A stretch of DNA of 64,000 nt from an uncultured Pelagibacteraceae bacterium (lineage in GTDB: Bacteria; Pseudomonadota; Alphaproteobacteria; Pelagibacterales; Pelagibacteraceae). The number at the start of each line of letters is the position of its first letter. The first letter of the stretch is position 1. The notes beneath the pieces were generated by a model. It had not been told where the DNA came from, did no database searches, and saw only the letters and a program-made list of their open reading frames with translations. The position numbers were made by a program, and so were the translations under genes. Positions 1 to 9,246 of the stretch are shown piece by piece. The stretch spans positions 1 to 64,000 of the forward strand of contig CACOKN010000002.1 in the NCBI GenBank assembly GCA_902627805.1, given 5' to 3'.

Positions 1-1
1 T

Positions 2-568
2 GTTGTGCCAAAAACTTTTAATTTGATTAAAAAATATTTTCATAAAAAAACTAAAATTAGATGCTATGAGATTAAAAATCTAAATTTGAGTTCATTAATT
101 AAAATAAAAGTTAATTATAAACAGGCCGGTTCAGATCGTTTAGCTAATGCAATTAGTCTGCAAAATGATAAAGATAATTTTATTATTTTGGATTTTGGCA
201 CTGCTACCACATTTGATGTAGTTGAAAAAAAATATTATAAAGGTGGCATAATAGCTCCTGGAATAAAAATATCACTTGATACTTTGTCTGACAAAGCCTC
301 ATTAATACCTCAAATAAATTTAAAGAAGATTAGAAATATAGTTGGCAACAATACAATTTCGGCAGTTCGTTCAGGTTTTTTTTGGGGTTATATAGGATTA
401 ATTGACAATATTATTAATTTGATTAAGAAAGAAACTAGAAAATCTTTCAAACTTGTAATTACTGGTGGTTACTCTGATTTGTTTAGAAAATCTTTAAAGA
501 CTCGTGTAATACAAAATAAAGATATCACAATTAAAGGATTAATTAAAATTGCTAGGTTAATAAAATAG
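2..568 (+). CDS. coaX: Type III pantothenate kinase (CoaX), 5' end outside the window
   Basis: This enzyme phosphorylates pantothenate with ATP in the first step of coenzyme A synthesis in the cytoplasm. The visible 188 codons carry family hallmarks: AGSDRLANA (type III consensus G-A/S-D-R-xx-N), the acidic nucleotide-binding motif DFGTATTFD, and GGIIAPGI. Family members are about 250 residues, and the N-terminal DxGNT phosphate-binding motif is missing here. The frame is open to the left edge, so the GTG at position 5 is probably internal and the gene starts upstream. It abuts rnj directly (stop at 566-568, next ATG at 569), as in the alphaproteobacterial birA-coaX-rnj arrangement. Confidence 0.9.
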   Translation, partial: VVPKTFNLIKKYFHKKTKIRCYEIKNLNLSSLIKIKVNYKQAGSDRLANAISLQNDKDNFIILDFGTATTFDVVEKKYYKGGIIAPGIKISLDTLSDKASLIPQINLKKIRNIVGNNTISAVRSGFFWGYIGLIDNIINLIKKETRKSFKLVITGGYSDLFRKSLKTRVIQNKDITIKGLIKIARLIK

Positions 569-2227
569 ATGAAAAAAGAATTATTATTTTGTCCACTAGG
601 AGGTTCAGGTGAAATTGGAATGAACATGAATCTTTTTGGGTATGGTGAGCCTGGAAATCATAAATGGATAATGGTGGATATTGGAGTAACTTTTGCAGAT
701 GATACTATACCAGGTATTGATCTTATATATCCAGACCCGGGATTTATTGTTGAGAGAAAAGATAATTTATTAGGAATAATATTAACTCATGCACATGAAG
801 ATCATATCGGAGCAATTGCACATTTATGGCCAAAATTGAAATGTAAGATTTTTGCAACTCCGTTTACTGCAGTATTAATAAAAGAAAAATTTAGAGAAAA
901 ACATATCGATATAACAAAAGATTTACAGATAGTTGAGTTAAATGGAAATGTGCTATTGGAAGATTTTGAAATTGAGTACATTACTTTAACCCATTCTATT
1001 TTAGAACCCAATGGGTTAAGGATTAAAACTCCAGCAGGTGTTGTTTTACATACTGGTGACTGGAAAGTTGATCCAAATCCCCTAATAGGTGACGAAATAA
1101 ATGCACAACGATTAAAAGAAATAGGTGATGAAGGTGTATTAGCGATGATTTGTGACTCTACAAATGTTTTTAGTGCTGGCAGATCAGGTTCAGAGCTAGA
1201 TGTAAGAAAAAATTTATTAAATATAATGGGTCGATTAAAAAAAAGAGTAATTGTGACATCTTTTGCTTCAAACGTTGCTAGAATGGAGACAGCTTTTTAT
1301 TGTGCTGAACAAACTGGAAGACAAATTTCACTAGTAGGAAGATCTATGCATAGAATTTATAAGGCAGCAAGACAATGTGGATATTTACAAAATACCATTG
1401 ATCCAATTGATCCAAGAGAAGCTAAAAATTTTGCTAGAGAAAAAATAGTTTATTTGTGTACAGGAAGCCAAGGTGAACCAATGGGTGCAATGATGAGGAT
1501 ATCAAATTACACACATCCTGATGTTTTTATTGAAAAAGGTGATGCAGTAATCTTCTCATCAAAGATAATTCCAGGAAATGAGAAAAAACTCTATAAATTA
1601 CACAATCAATTAGTCAAAGATGGAATTGAGGTTATCTCAGAAGAAACAGAATTTATACATGTCTCTGGACATCCAAATCGTGAGGATCTTAAAGATATGT
1701 ATCAATGGGTTAAACCAAAATGTGTGATCCCTGTTCATGGAGAGCACAGACACATGATAGAACATATAAATTTTGCTAAAGAAATGCAAGTACCTCATCC
1801 GGTTCAAGTTGAAAATGGTGATATAGTCAAGCTATACCCTGGTGAAGCACCTGAGGTATATGATAAAGCACCCAGCGGAAGATTGTACCTAGATGGAAAT
1901 GTGAGTGTAGAAGAGGATTCTCAATCAATCAAAGATAGAAAAAATTTGAGTAGCAATGGATATTTGGAAGTTACTATATTAATAACACCTAAAGGTAATA
2001 TCCATAATAACCCTGTCACAACATTTAGGGGTTTACCAATTTATGAAAGAGATGAATTTCTATATGGGTTAGAGGATGAGATTGAGAAAACTACAAGATC
2101 CTTTAAACTTGGAAGCAAACAACAAGAAAGTAATTTAATTGATGCTCTTAAAATTGCTTGTAGAAAATTTACAAAAGAAAAAACAGGAAAAAGACCATAT
2201 ACTAATATTAATTTAGTAAGAATTTAA
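569..2227 (+). CDS. rnj: Ribonuclease J
   Basis: RNase J is a zinc-dependent endonuclease and 5'-3' exonuclease that takes part in mRNA decay and rRNA maturation. The metallo-beta-lactamase core has the HxHxDH motif THAHEDH at residues 73-79, followed by GDW near 169 and the beta-CASP region with GSQGEPMGA near 307 and SGHPNREDL near 371. At 552 residues it is full length. The ATG starts at the base after the coaX stop, and the stop overlaps the next ATG by one base (TAATG), so coaX, rnj and the DUF1467 gene are very likely co-transcribed. The same neighbourhood occurs in many alphaproteobacteria. Confidence 0.95.
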   Translation: MKKELLFCPLGGSGEIGMNMNLFGYGEPGNHKWIMVDIGVTFADDTIPGIDLIYPDPGFIVERKDNLLGIILTHAHEDHIGAIAHLWPKLKCKIFATPFTAVLIKEKFREKHIDITKDLQIVELNGNVLLEDFEIEYITLTHSILEPNGLRIKTPAGVVLHTGDWKVDPNPLIGDEINAQRLKEIGDEGVLAMICDSTNVFSAGRSGSELDVRKNLLNIMGRLKKRVIVTSFASNVARMETAFYCAEQTGRQISLVGRSMHRIYKAARQCGYLQNTIDPIDPREAKNFAREKIVYLCTGSQGEPMGAMMRISNYTHPDVFIEKGDAVIFSSKIIPGNEKKLYKLHNQLVKDGIEVISEETEFIHVSGHPNREDLKDMYQWVKPKCVIPVHGEHRHMIEHINFAKEMQVPHPVQVENGDIVKLYPGEAPEVYDKAPSGRLYLDGNVSVEEDSQSIKDRKNLSSNGYLEVTILITPKGNIHNNPVTTFRGLPIYERDEFLYGLEDEIEKTTRSFKLGSKQQESNLIDALKIACRKFTKEKTGKRPYTNINLVRI

Positions 2228-2472
2228 TGAGTCCAACTGGCTTAGCTATAATCTACATTATTATCTGGTGGATTGTTTTTTTTGCAATTTTACCAATAGA
2301 TGTTGAAAGGAAAAAAATAGTTAAAGTAGATGGTGAAGATCCGGGTTCACCAGAAAATCCTAAAATGTTAAAAAAATTCCTTTATTGTACTGGAATAACA
2401 ACAATTATATTCATAGCCATTTATTTATTAATGAAATTTGAATATTTAAATTTAAGAAATATAATCATTTAA
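2227..2472 (+). CDS. DUF1467 family small membrane protein
   Basis: This is an 81-residue protein with two membrane segments (about residues 5-24 and 53-72) joined by a short hydrophilic loop containing VERKKIVKVDGEDPGSPENP, the kind of loop typical of DUF1467. The family has no known function. It is characteristic of alphaproteobacteria, where it usually sits just upstream of proS, as here. The start overlaps the rnj stop by one base, and proS begins one base after its stop codon. Co-transcription with an RNA nuclease and a tRNA synthetase does not say what it does; the position is more likely conserved by operon structure. Confidence 0.85.
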   Translation: MSPTGLAIIYIIIWWIVFFAILPIDVERKKIVKVDGEDPGSPENPKMLKKFLYCTGITTIIFIAIYLLMKFEYLNLRNIII

Positions 2473-2473
2473 C

Positions 2474-3808
2474 ATGCATATTTCTAAATCTTTTATTCCG
2501 ATTTTAAAAAATAACCCTTCAGAAGCAAAGATAAAGTCCCACCAGCTAATGTTAAGAGTTGGAATGATAAAACAATCTTCAGCAGGCATATATTCTTGGT
2601 TGCCTTTAGGTTTCAAAATAATGAAAAAAATCGAGAGAATTGTGAGAGAAGAGCAAAATAAAATAGGTGCACAAGAAATACTAATGCCCACAATACAATC
2701 GAGCGAGATTTGGAAAGAGAGTGGACGTTACGAGGATTATGGTGAGGAAATGTTACGAATTAAAGATCGCCAAGATCGAGAAATGCTTTATGGACCAACA
2801 AATGAGGAATTAGTAACAGATATTTTTAGATCTTCTCTAAAATCATATAAATCATTACCTCAACTTCTTTATCATATTCAATGGAAATTTAGAGATGAAA
2901 TCAGACCAAGATTTGGAATTATGCGATGTCGGGAATTTTATATGAAAGACGCATACTCTTTTGACATTACAGATGAAGATGCTTTATTTTCTTATAATAA
3001 ATTTTTCTTATCTTACTTAAAAACTTTTAAAAGATTAGATCTTACAGCAATTCCAATGGCAGCTGACACGGGCCCGATCGGTGGAAATCTTTCTCATGAA
3101 TTTATTATCCTAGCAGAAACTGGAGAGAGTAAAATTTATGCAGATAAAAGAATATTTGACTTAAATTTTGAGGGAACAAAACTTGATGTTAAATCCTTAC
3201 TTGCATTAAGAAATCAATATGAAAAATTTTACTCAGTTACTGATGATAAATTTAAAGAGGATGAGTTTAAAGAAAAAGTTTCAGAGAAAAATAGATTGAA
3301 AACAAAAGGTATAGAAGTTGGTCATATTTTTTATTTTGGTGACAAATACTCCAAACCAATGGATGCAGCAGTCGATTTACCTGGAGGTAAAAAAGACTAC
3401 GTAAAAATGGGATCTTACGGTATAGGAGTTTCAAGGTTAGTAGGAGCAATTATAGAGGCAAAATATGACGAAAAAAATGAAATCATGAAATGGCCAATTT
3501 CTGTTGCACCATATGATATTGCGATAATTCCTATGATTAATAAAAATGATACATCTGCACTTGATAAAGCAAACAAAATAAGTTTTGAATTAAATCAAAA
3601 TAATATTGATTCAATTATTGATGATACTGATGAAAATTTATCTTCAAAAATAAAAAAAATGAATTTGATTGGTGCTCCTTATCAAATAATTATTGGAAAA
3701 CAAACTGAAGGTGATTTATTTGAATTTAAAGAAATAAATAAAGAAACTCAAAAAATTAATTTAAAAGAAATTATTAAGATTATTAATAAACAAAAAGCTC
3801 ACAATTGA
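2474..3808 (+). CDS. proS: Prolyl-tRNA synthetase, short alphaproteobacterial form
   Basis: It charges tRNA-Pro with proline. It is a class II synthetase with the catalytic segment GPTNEE at residues 107-112, the motif 2 arginine region RDEIRPRFGIMRCREF at 140-155, and a motif 3-like GSYGIGVSRLVGA near 313. At 444 residues it lacks the large insertion (INS) editing domain of the 570-residue E. coli enzyme, which is the normal state of the short alphaproteobacterial type. The C-terminal anticodon-binding domain (about 345-440) is present. The last codons overlap the TTG start of the following lol gene by four bases (TTGA). Confidence 0.95.
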   Translation: MHISKSFIPILKNNPSEAKIKSHQLMLRVGMIKQSSAGIYSWLPLGFKIMKKIERIVREEQNKIGAQEILMPTIQSSEIWKESGRYEDYGEEMLRIKDRQDREMLYGPTNEELVTDIFRSSLKSYKSLPQLLYHIQWKFRDEIRPRFGIMRCREFYMKDAYSFDITDEDALFSYNKFFLSYLKTFKRLDLTAIPMAADTGPIGGNLSHEFIILAETGESKIYADKRIFDLNFEGTKLDVKSLLALRNQYEKFYSVTDDKFKEDEFKEKVSEKNRLKTKGIEVGHIFYFGDKYSKPMDAAVDLPGGKKDYVKMGSYGIGVSRLVGAIIEAKYDEKNEIMKWPISVAPYDIAIIPMINKNDTSALDKANKISFELNQNNIDSIIDDTDENLSSKIKKMNLIGAPYQIIIGKQTEGDLFEFKEINKETQKINLKEIIKIINKQKAHN

Positions 3809-5037
3809 TTTCAACTTTAGAAAAAGAAATTACATTTAGATTTTTAAAAGCAAGAAAAAAAGACGGCTTTTTAAATGTTATATCTATTTTTTCATTTATT
3901 GGAATAAGCTTAGGTGTTGCAGTCCTAATTATTGTGATGTCAGTAATGAATGGATTTAGATCCGAATTAATAAATAAGATAGTTGGTTTTAATGCTCATA
4001 TAACTGTTGATACTTATGAAAATCAAATTCAAATTGACAAAGTAAAGAATACTAATCTCAATCTTATCGCGAGTGAAATGATATTAAGCAACTCAGGAGA
4101 AGCAATAATTATTAAAAAAGATACCTCTAAAGGTATTGTTTTGAGAGGTTATTCAAGGGAAGATTTTCCCAAACTAAAGATAATAAAAGATAAAACATTT
4201 GTAGGGAATAAAAGTAATTTAACAGGTAACTATATTTCTTTAGGTAAAGAATTAAGTTTCACATTGAATCTTAAGCTCGGTGATGATGTATCAATAATGT
4301 CATCATCAGGTGTAGATACAATAATAGGCAGTATCCCAAAGAAAAAATCTTTTACTATTGTTTCATTGTTTGAAAGCGGCTTAGCAGATTTTGATAATAA
4401 TGTAGCATTTATTAATATTGATACTCTTGATGAATTTATGAATCTCTCAAAAAATGATAGAAAGCTAGAAGTCTATTTAAAGGATCCTCAAAAGATTGAA
4501 AATCAAAAAGAGATTGTTCAAAAAATATTTCCTAATGATTTTGTTTATAGTTGGGCTGATACTAACAGCTCTTTATTCTCAGCTTTAAAAGTAGAACGAA
4601 ATGTAATGTTTATCATATTATCTCTTATAATTATTGTTGCAGCTTTCAATATTATTTCAGGCTTGACGATATTGGTAAAAAACAAAACTAGAGATATTGC
4701 TATTTTAAAATCTATTGGTGTATTAAATAAATCTATTATAAAGATATTTTTTTTGGTTGGGGTAATAATAGGTACTACCGCTACATTGTTTGGAATAATA
4801 TTAGGGGTTACATTTTCTATGTATGTTGAAAATATTAGAAAATTCCTTAGCGATGTTTTTAATATAAGTTTATTTCCTGAAGAAATATATTTCTTAAGCA
4901 CAATGCCGTCTGAAATAAACCCATCTTCTATTTTTATTATTTCATTATGTTCAATTTTTATAACAATAATTGTATCTATATTCCCAGCTATGAAGGCGGC
5001 TAAACTAGATCCAATAAAAGCATTAAAATATGAGTAA
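3805..5037 (+). CDS. lolC: Lipoprotein-releasing ABC transporter permease (LolC/LolE type)
   Basis: This is the inner-membrane permease that extracts mature outer-membrane lipoproteins and hands them to LolA. The first membrane segment (about residues 21-48, with ISLGVAVLIIVMSVMNGF) is followed by a MacB-like periplasmic domain, and three more segments lie at about 265-400, giving the four-helix layout of the family. Only one permease gene is next to lolD, so it probably forms a homodimer, as is usual outside the gammaproteobacteria. The start is TTG at 3805, overlapping the proS stop by four bases. A later start is unlikely because the amphipathic TLEKEITFRFLKARKKDGF segment before helix 1 is conserved in the family. 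Confidence 0.92.
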   Translation: MISTLEKEITFRFLKARKKDGFLNVISIFSFIGISLGVAVLIIVMSVMNGFRSELINKIVGFNAHITVDTYENQIQIDKVKNTNLNLIASEMILSNSGEAIIIKKDTSKGIVLRGYSREDFPKLKIIKDKTFVGNKSNLTGNYISLGKELSFTLNLKLGDDVSIMSSSGVDTIIGSIPKKKSFTIVSLFESGLADFDNNVAFINIDTLDEFMNLSKNDRKLEVYLKDPQKIENQKEIVQKIFPNDFVYSWADTNSSLFSALKVERNVMFIILSLIIIVAAFNIISGLTILVKNKTRDIAILKSIGVLNKSIIKIFFLVGVIIGTTATLFGIILGVTFSMYVENIRKFLSDVFNISLFPEEIYFLSTMPSEINPSSIFIISLCSIFITIIVSIFPAMKAAKLDPIKALKYE

Positions 5038-5707
5038 TTTAATTCAACTATCAAACATTAATAAAAGTTTTTTAAGTTTTAAAAGAATAAATGTTTTAAA
5101 AAAAATTTCATATAAATTTAAGTCTGGAAAAATTTATTCTCTAATGGGACCTTCGGGTTCAGGTAAATCAACTTTATTAAATTTACTGTCCTTAATAGAT
5201 CGACCAAGCTCAGGATCTATAATTATTGATAATAAAAAGATTGATCCAAACAATTCTAAAAAAAATGATCTATTAAGAGCTAATAAAATTGGGATAATCT
5301 ATCAACAGGATAATCTTCTGTCTGATTTCACAGCAATAGAAAACTTAACCTTAGCTAGTTTAGCAAGCGGTAAAAATAAAGAGGAAGCTTCAAATAAATC
5401 AAAAATAATGCTCAAGAAAGTTGGTCTTGCAAAAAGATTAAATCACTACCCCTCACAATTATCTGGGGGTGAAAAACAAAGGGTATCGATTGCAAGAGCT
5501 TTGATAAATAATCCACAAATTATTCTTGCAGATGAGCCTACTGGAAGTTTAGACATTGAGACTGCAAAAGGAATTTTTAAGCTTTTAAAAAATCAGATAA
5601 AGCCTGATAGAATAATAATATTTGCAACTCATAATAGATTTTTTGCTGATAAGTCGGATTGCTTATTGGAAATAATTAATGGTAATATAAAAACCATCAA
5701 TGGCTGA
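5030..5707 (+). CDS. lolD: Lipoprotein-releasing ABC transporter ATPase LolD
   Basis: This ATPase drives the lipoprotein extraction carried out by the preceding permease. Walker A is GPSGSGKST at residues 40-48, the ABC signature is LSGGEKQR at 144-151, and Walker B/D-loop is IILADEPTGSLD at 164-175. The 225-residue length is typical of LolD/MacB-type ATPases. Its ATG lies eight bases inside the 3' end of lolC, and its own 3' end overlaps the dnaE start by eight bases, so the three genes are translationally coupled in one operon. Confidence 0.95.
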   Translation: MSNLIQLSNINKSFLSFKRINVLKKISYKFKSGKIYSLMGPSGSGKSTLLNLLSLIDRPSSGSIIIDNKKIDPNNSKKNDLLRANKIGIIYQQDNLLSDFTAIENLTLASLASGKNKEEASNKSKIMLKKVGLAKRLNHYPSQLSGGEKQRVSIARALINNPQIILADEPTGSLDIETAKGIFKLLKNQIKPDRIIIFATHNRFFADKSDCLLEIINGNIKTING

Positions 5708-8700
5708 GTCTCAAATTCAAAACTTTAATCATCTAAAAATACACTCTCAATTCTCAATATGTGAAGGAGCAATTAAAATTGATGACTTAAAAGAAATATC
5801 TAAAGAAAAGAAAATTAGATCTCTAGCTTTATGTGATACATCGAATTTATGTGGTGCCCTAGAATTTGCAGAAAAGATATCTAAAGTTGGAACCCAACCA
5901 ATTATTGGTACTCAGATCAATTTTAAATTAGATGATACTATTGGTTTATTACCATTATTCGCATTGAATAAAATTGGATATAAAAGAATAATTGAATTAT
6001 CTTCATTATCGTATCTTAATAGTGATGGAAGCTCCGATCCACATTTAAATTTTGAGGAATTGTTAGAAAATAATGAAGGTGTTGCCATTTTTTCAGGAAC
6101 AATAAATGGGTTAGTAGGTCAATTATTCAATAAAGGAAAATTTACAGAGATTGAAAAATTATACTCTAAACTCAAAAAAAAATATGGTGATAAATTTTAC
6201 ATAGAAATTCAACGTCATGGGGATCAAAATGAAATTTCATTTGAAAAGTTTAATCTATCGCTGTCTTTAAATTTAGAAATATCAATAATAGCCACAAATG
6301 AAGTATTTTATTCAAACAAAGACATGTATGAGGCCCATGATGCATTAATTTGTATTAAAAACAAAACTTACGTAAATGAAAAAAATAGAATTAAATACTC
6401 AAATCAGCACTATCTTAAAGATAATTATGAGATGTCCGAATTATTTTCTGATTTACCTGAAGCGTTAGAAAATAATTATAATTTCCCGTATCGTTGTAAC
6501 TTTCGACCACATTTTTCAACACCCAATTTACCTGACATTAGTTCAGATAAAGGCGGAAATGCAGATGAGATATTAAAAAAAGATTCTCTAAATGGGTTAA
6601 AAGAAAAATTCAAGAATATTTTTAACATCCAAGGTAAGGATCTTTTTAAAAACAAAAAATTCTTAATTTATAAAGATAGGTTGGATCATGAATTAGATAT
6701 AATTATACAAATGAAATACTCCAGTTATTTCTTAATCGTTTCCGATTATATCATATGGGCAAAAAAAAATGATATACCAGTTGGGCCTGGAAGAGGATCT
6801 GGTGCAGGTTCCTTAGTAGCATGGTGTCTTTTAATTACAGACGTTGATCCAATAAAATTTAATCTTATTTTTGAAAGATTTCTGAATCCTGATCGTGTTT
6901 CAATGCCAGACTTTGATATCGATTTTTGCGAGGAAAAAAGAGATCTAGTTTTTGAATATTTAACTGAAAAGTATAAGGACAGTGTTGCTCATATAATTAC
7001 TTTTGGAAAATTGAAGGCTAGAATGGTTATTAGAGACGTGGGAAGGGTCTTGGGGTTATCCTATGGTTTTGTTGACAGTATATCCAAAATGATACCTTTT
7101 GATCCCTCAAGACCTCAAAATCTAACAGAATGTATTGCTGGAGAGCCAAGACTTCAAAAATTAATTAAAGATGATCCAAGAGTAAAAAAACTTACAGAAC
7201 TTTCTTTAAAACTAGAGGGATTGAACAGAAATGTTGCAACTCACGCAGCAGGTGTTGTTATAGCTGACAAAAAATTACAGGAAGTTGTTCCTTTATATAA
7301 AGATGCAACAACTGATTTACTACTGCCCTCAACTCAATTTGATATGTATTCAGCTGAGGATGCTGGATTAATTAAATTCGATTTTTTAGGATTAAAAACA
7401 TTAACAGTTATTAGTAACACACAAAAATTAATAAAAAAAAAAGAGAAAAATTTTAATATTGAAAATATTAATTATGAAGATAAGAAAGTTTTTGAAATGC
7501 TATCTTCAGGTAATACAGTTGGCTTATTTCAAATTGAAAGTTCTGGAATGAGAGAAGCGTTAACTCATATGAAGCCTAATCATATTGAAGACATAATTGC
7601 ATTAGTTGCTTTGTATAGACCAGGTCCTATGAGCAACATCCCAACTTATAATGATTGTAAGCATGGTAAACAAGAACCAGATTATTTACACCCTTTGTTA
7701 GAAGATATTTTAAAACCAACCTATGGCGTAATCATATATCAAGAACAAGTAATGCAAATTGCACAAAAATTGTCAGGTTTTACTGCTGGTCAGGCAGATA
7801 TTTTAAGAAGAGCGATGGGAAAGAAAAAAAGATCTGAGCTGGAAAAACAAAAACAAAATTTTATTGCTGGTGCTGTTAAAAATGGAATTAGCAAAGAGGT
7901 GGCAGCTGGAATTTTTTTAAAAATAGAGCCGTTTGCAGAATATGGATTCAATAAAAGTCATGCTGCTGCATATGCAATTATATCTTATCAAACAGCATAT
8001 TTGAAAACTTATTTTCCGAGAGAATTTATTGCAGCCTCAATGACTATGGATATATCCAATCAAAATAAATTGAGTGAATTTTATGAGGAGCTTAAAAGAT
8101 TGAATATTGAAATTATTAGACCAGATATAAACCAATGTTTCGCAGATTTTAGAACTGAAAATGGGAAATTTTATTATGCTTTAGGTGGTATTAAAGCGGT
8201 GGGGTATGAGGCTGTTTCTAATATTGTTCAAGAAAGAATAGGGAAAGGACCATTTAAATCAATTAAAGATTTTTTAAATCGTGTAAATCCAAAAGATATT
8301 AACAAATTGCAACTAGAGGGACTTGTTAAAGCAGGCGCTTTCGATAATTTAAATACTAATCGACAATCTTTGTTTAATTCTATTCCCAATTTTATTACAA
8401 AATCAAAAAATATTTTTGAAAATAAATCTGCTAATCAGATAGATTTATTTGGTGAAAATGCTGATGAAGAAGATGGTATTACTGCTAATATTGATGACTG
8501 GAAGTTCGAAGAAAGATTATCTAAAGAGTTTGAAGCAGTAGGTTTTTTTATTTCAGATCATCCATTAAATCAGTTTAAAGATGTTTTTGATGATTATAAT
8601 ATTTATGATTATCAAAAATTTAATAACCAAGATGATCTTAAAGAGTCAAATGTAGCTGCAACATTGCTTAAAATACAAGAGAGAAAAACTGCAAAAGGCA

Positions 8701-9116
8701 ACCCTTATGCAGTTTTAAAACTTACTGATTTATCAAGTGTTTTTGAGTTGTTTATTTTTTCAGACATATTGGAATTGAATCGAGAAATTTTAAAAGAAGG
8801 AAACTCTTTTATTTTGACTTTATTTAAATCTTCATCAGACTCAGAAAATAGATTTAAAAGGTTAAATGTTCAAAAAATTGTATCTTTAAAGGATTTGTTA
8901 AACAGACCAATTCAAGAAGTTACATTTAATTTAAGATCCACAAAAGAACTAGATGAAATATCAAGATATTTACCTAAACAAGGAAATACATTGATAAAAA
9001 TTAATATTAATGACAATAAAAATGATTTAAAGTTTCAATTAAAAAATAAGAGAAATATTGACAGAAAAACAATAAATATTTTGAGAAATATGGAAATTTC
9101 AGCAATAATTGGATAA
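5700..9116 (+). CDS. dnaE: DNA polymerase III alpha subunit
   Basis: This is the catalytic subunit of the replicative DNA polymerase. It starts with a PHP domain (HLKIHSQFS near residue 11) and has the C-family active-site aspartates in PDFDIDF at residues 403-409. GPGRGSGAGSLV near 362 and GFNKSHAAAYA near 757 are other conserved polymerase segments. A helix-hairpin-helix/OB-fold C-terminal region follows, ending near residue 1138, close to the usual 1150-1160. Co-location with lolCD is the common alphaproteobacterial order. The stop is at 9114-9116 and a 130-bp non-coding stretch follows before rpsB. Confidence 0.97.
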   Translation: MAESQIQNFNHLKIHSQFSICEGAIKIDDLKEISKEKKIRSLALCDTSNLCGALEFAEKISKVGTQPIIGTQINFKLDDTIGLLPLFALNKIGYKRIIELSSLSYLNSDGSSDPHLNFEELLENNEGVAIFSGTINGLVGQLFNKGKFTEIEKLYSKLKKKYGDKFYIEIQRHGDQNEISFEKFNLSLSLNLEISIIATNEVFYSNKDMYEAHDALICIKNKTYVNEKNRIKYSNQHYLKDNYEMSELFSDLPEALENNYNFPYRCNFRPHFSTPNLPDISSDKGGNADEILKKDSLNGLKEKFKNIFNIQGKDLFKNKKFLIYKDRLDHELDIIIQMKYSSYFLIVSDYIIWAKKNDIPVGPGRGSGAGSLVAWCLLITDVDPIKFNLIFERFLNPDRVSMPDFDIDFCEEKRDLVFEYLTEKYKDSVAHIITFGKLKARMVIRDVGRVLGLSYGFVDSISKMIPFDPSRPQNLTECIAGEPRLQKLIKDDPRVKKLTELSLKLEGLNRNVATHAAGVVIADKKLQEVVPLYKDATTDLLLPSTQFDMYSAEDAGLIKFDFLGLKTLTVISNTQKLIKKKEKNFNIENINYEDKKVFEMLSSGNTVGLFQIESSGMREALTHMKPNHIEDIIALVALYRPGPMSNIPTYNDCKHGKQEPDYLHPLLEDILKPTYGVIIYQEQVMQIAQKLSGFTAGQADILRRAMGKKKRSELEKQKQNFIAGAVKNGISKEVAAGIFLKIEPFAEYGFNKSHAAAYAIISYQTAYLKTYFPREFIAASMTMDISNQNKLSEFYEELKRLNIEIIRPDINQCFADFRTENGKFYYALGGIKAVGYEAVSNIVQERIGKGPFKSIKDFLNRVNPKDINKLQLEGLVKAGAFDNLNTNRQSLFNSIPNFITKSKNIFENKSANQIDLFGENADEEDGITANIDDWKFEERLSKEFEAVGFFISDHPLNQFKDVFDDYNIYDYQKFNNQDDLKESNVAATLLKIQERKTAKGNPYAVLKLTDLSSVFELFIFSDILELNREILKEGNSFILTLFKSSSDSENRFKRLNVQKIVSLKDLLNRPIQEVTFNLRSTKELDEISRYLPKQGNTLIKININDNKNDLKFQLKNKRNIDRKTINILRNMEISAIIG

Positions 9117-9246
9117 TTAAGACTTGTCTAATTCAAAATTTTTTTGTAAATAATCTCCAATTTAAATAAATACGCACACAGTTTGTTGGTTATAAACCTC
9201 CGGTCCTTAATTGGAAATAACTGTGGTGGCTTAACCGGGAAAATAT
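9117..9246 (+). promoter_or_regulatory. rpsB leader: promoter region and structured 5' UTR with potential pseudoknot
   Basis: This 130-bp gap is clearly richer in G and C in its right half than other gaps here. CACAGTT at 9177-9183 pairs perfectly with AACTGTG at 9219-9225. GGTT 9188-9191 can pair with AACC 9195-9198. CCGGT at 9200-9204, inside the loop of the first stem, is complementary to ACCGG at 9234-9238, which would form a pseudoknot covering the GGGA ribosome-binding region (9237-9240) six bases before the rpsB ATG. A candidate cis-regulatory RNA before rpsB has been described in Pelagibacter and marine metagenomes, and this is very likely that motif. The AT-rich left half (9141-9172) probably holds the promoter, for example TTGTAA-17-TAAATA, but that reading is weak. 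Confidence 0.75.

Noticed and set aside
5-568. A complete coaX gene starting with GTG at position 5
   Set aside because: The frame is open to the window edge and the N-terminal DxGNT motif is missing, so it is a gene cut by the window rather than a short version.
802-1011. Reverse-strand open frames inside rnj, dxr, bamA, skp, ilvD, ntrX, valS and others
   Set aside because: They lie wholly within well-conserved genes, show no domains and arise from AT-rich codon composition.
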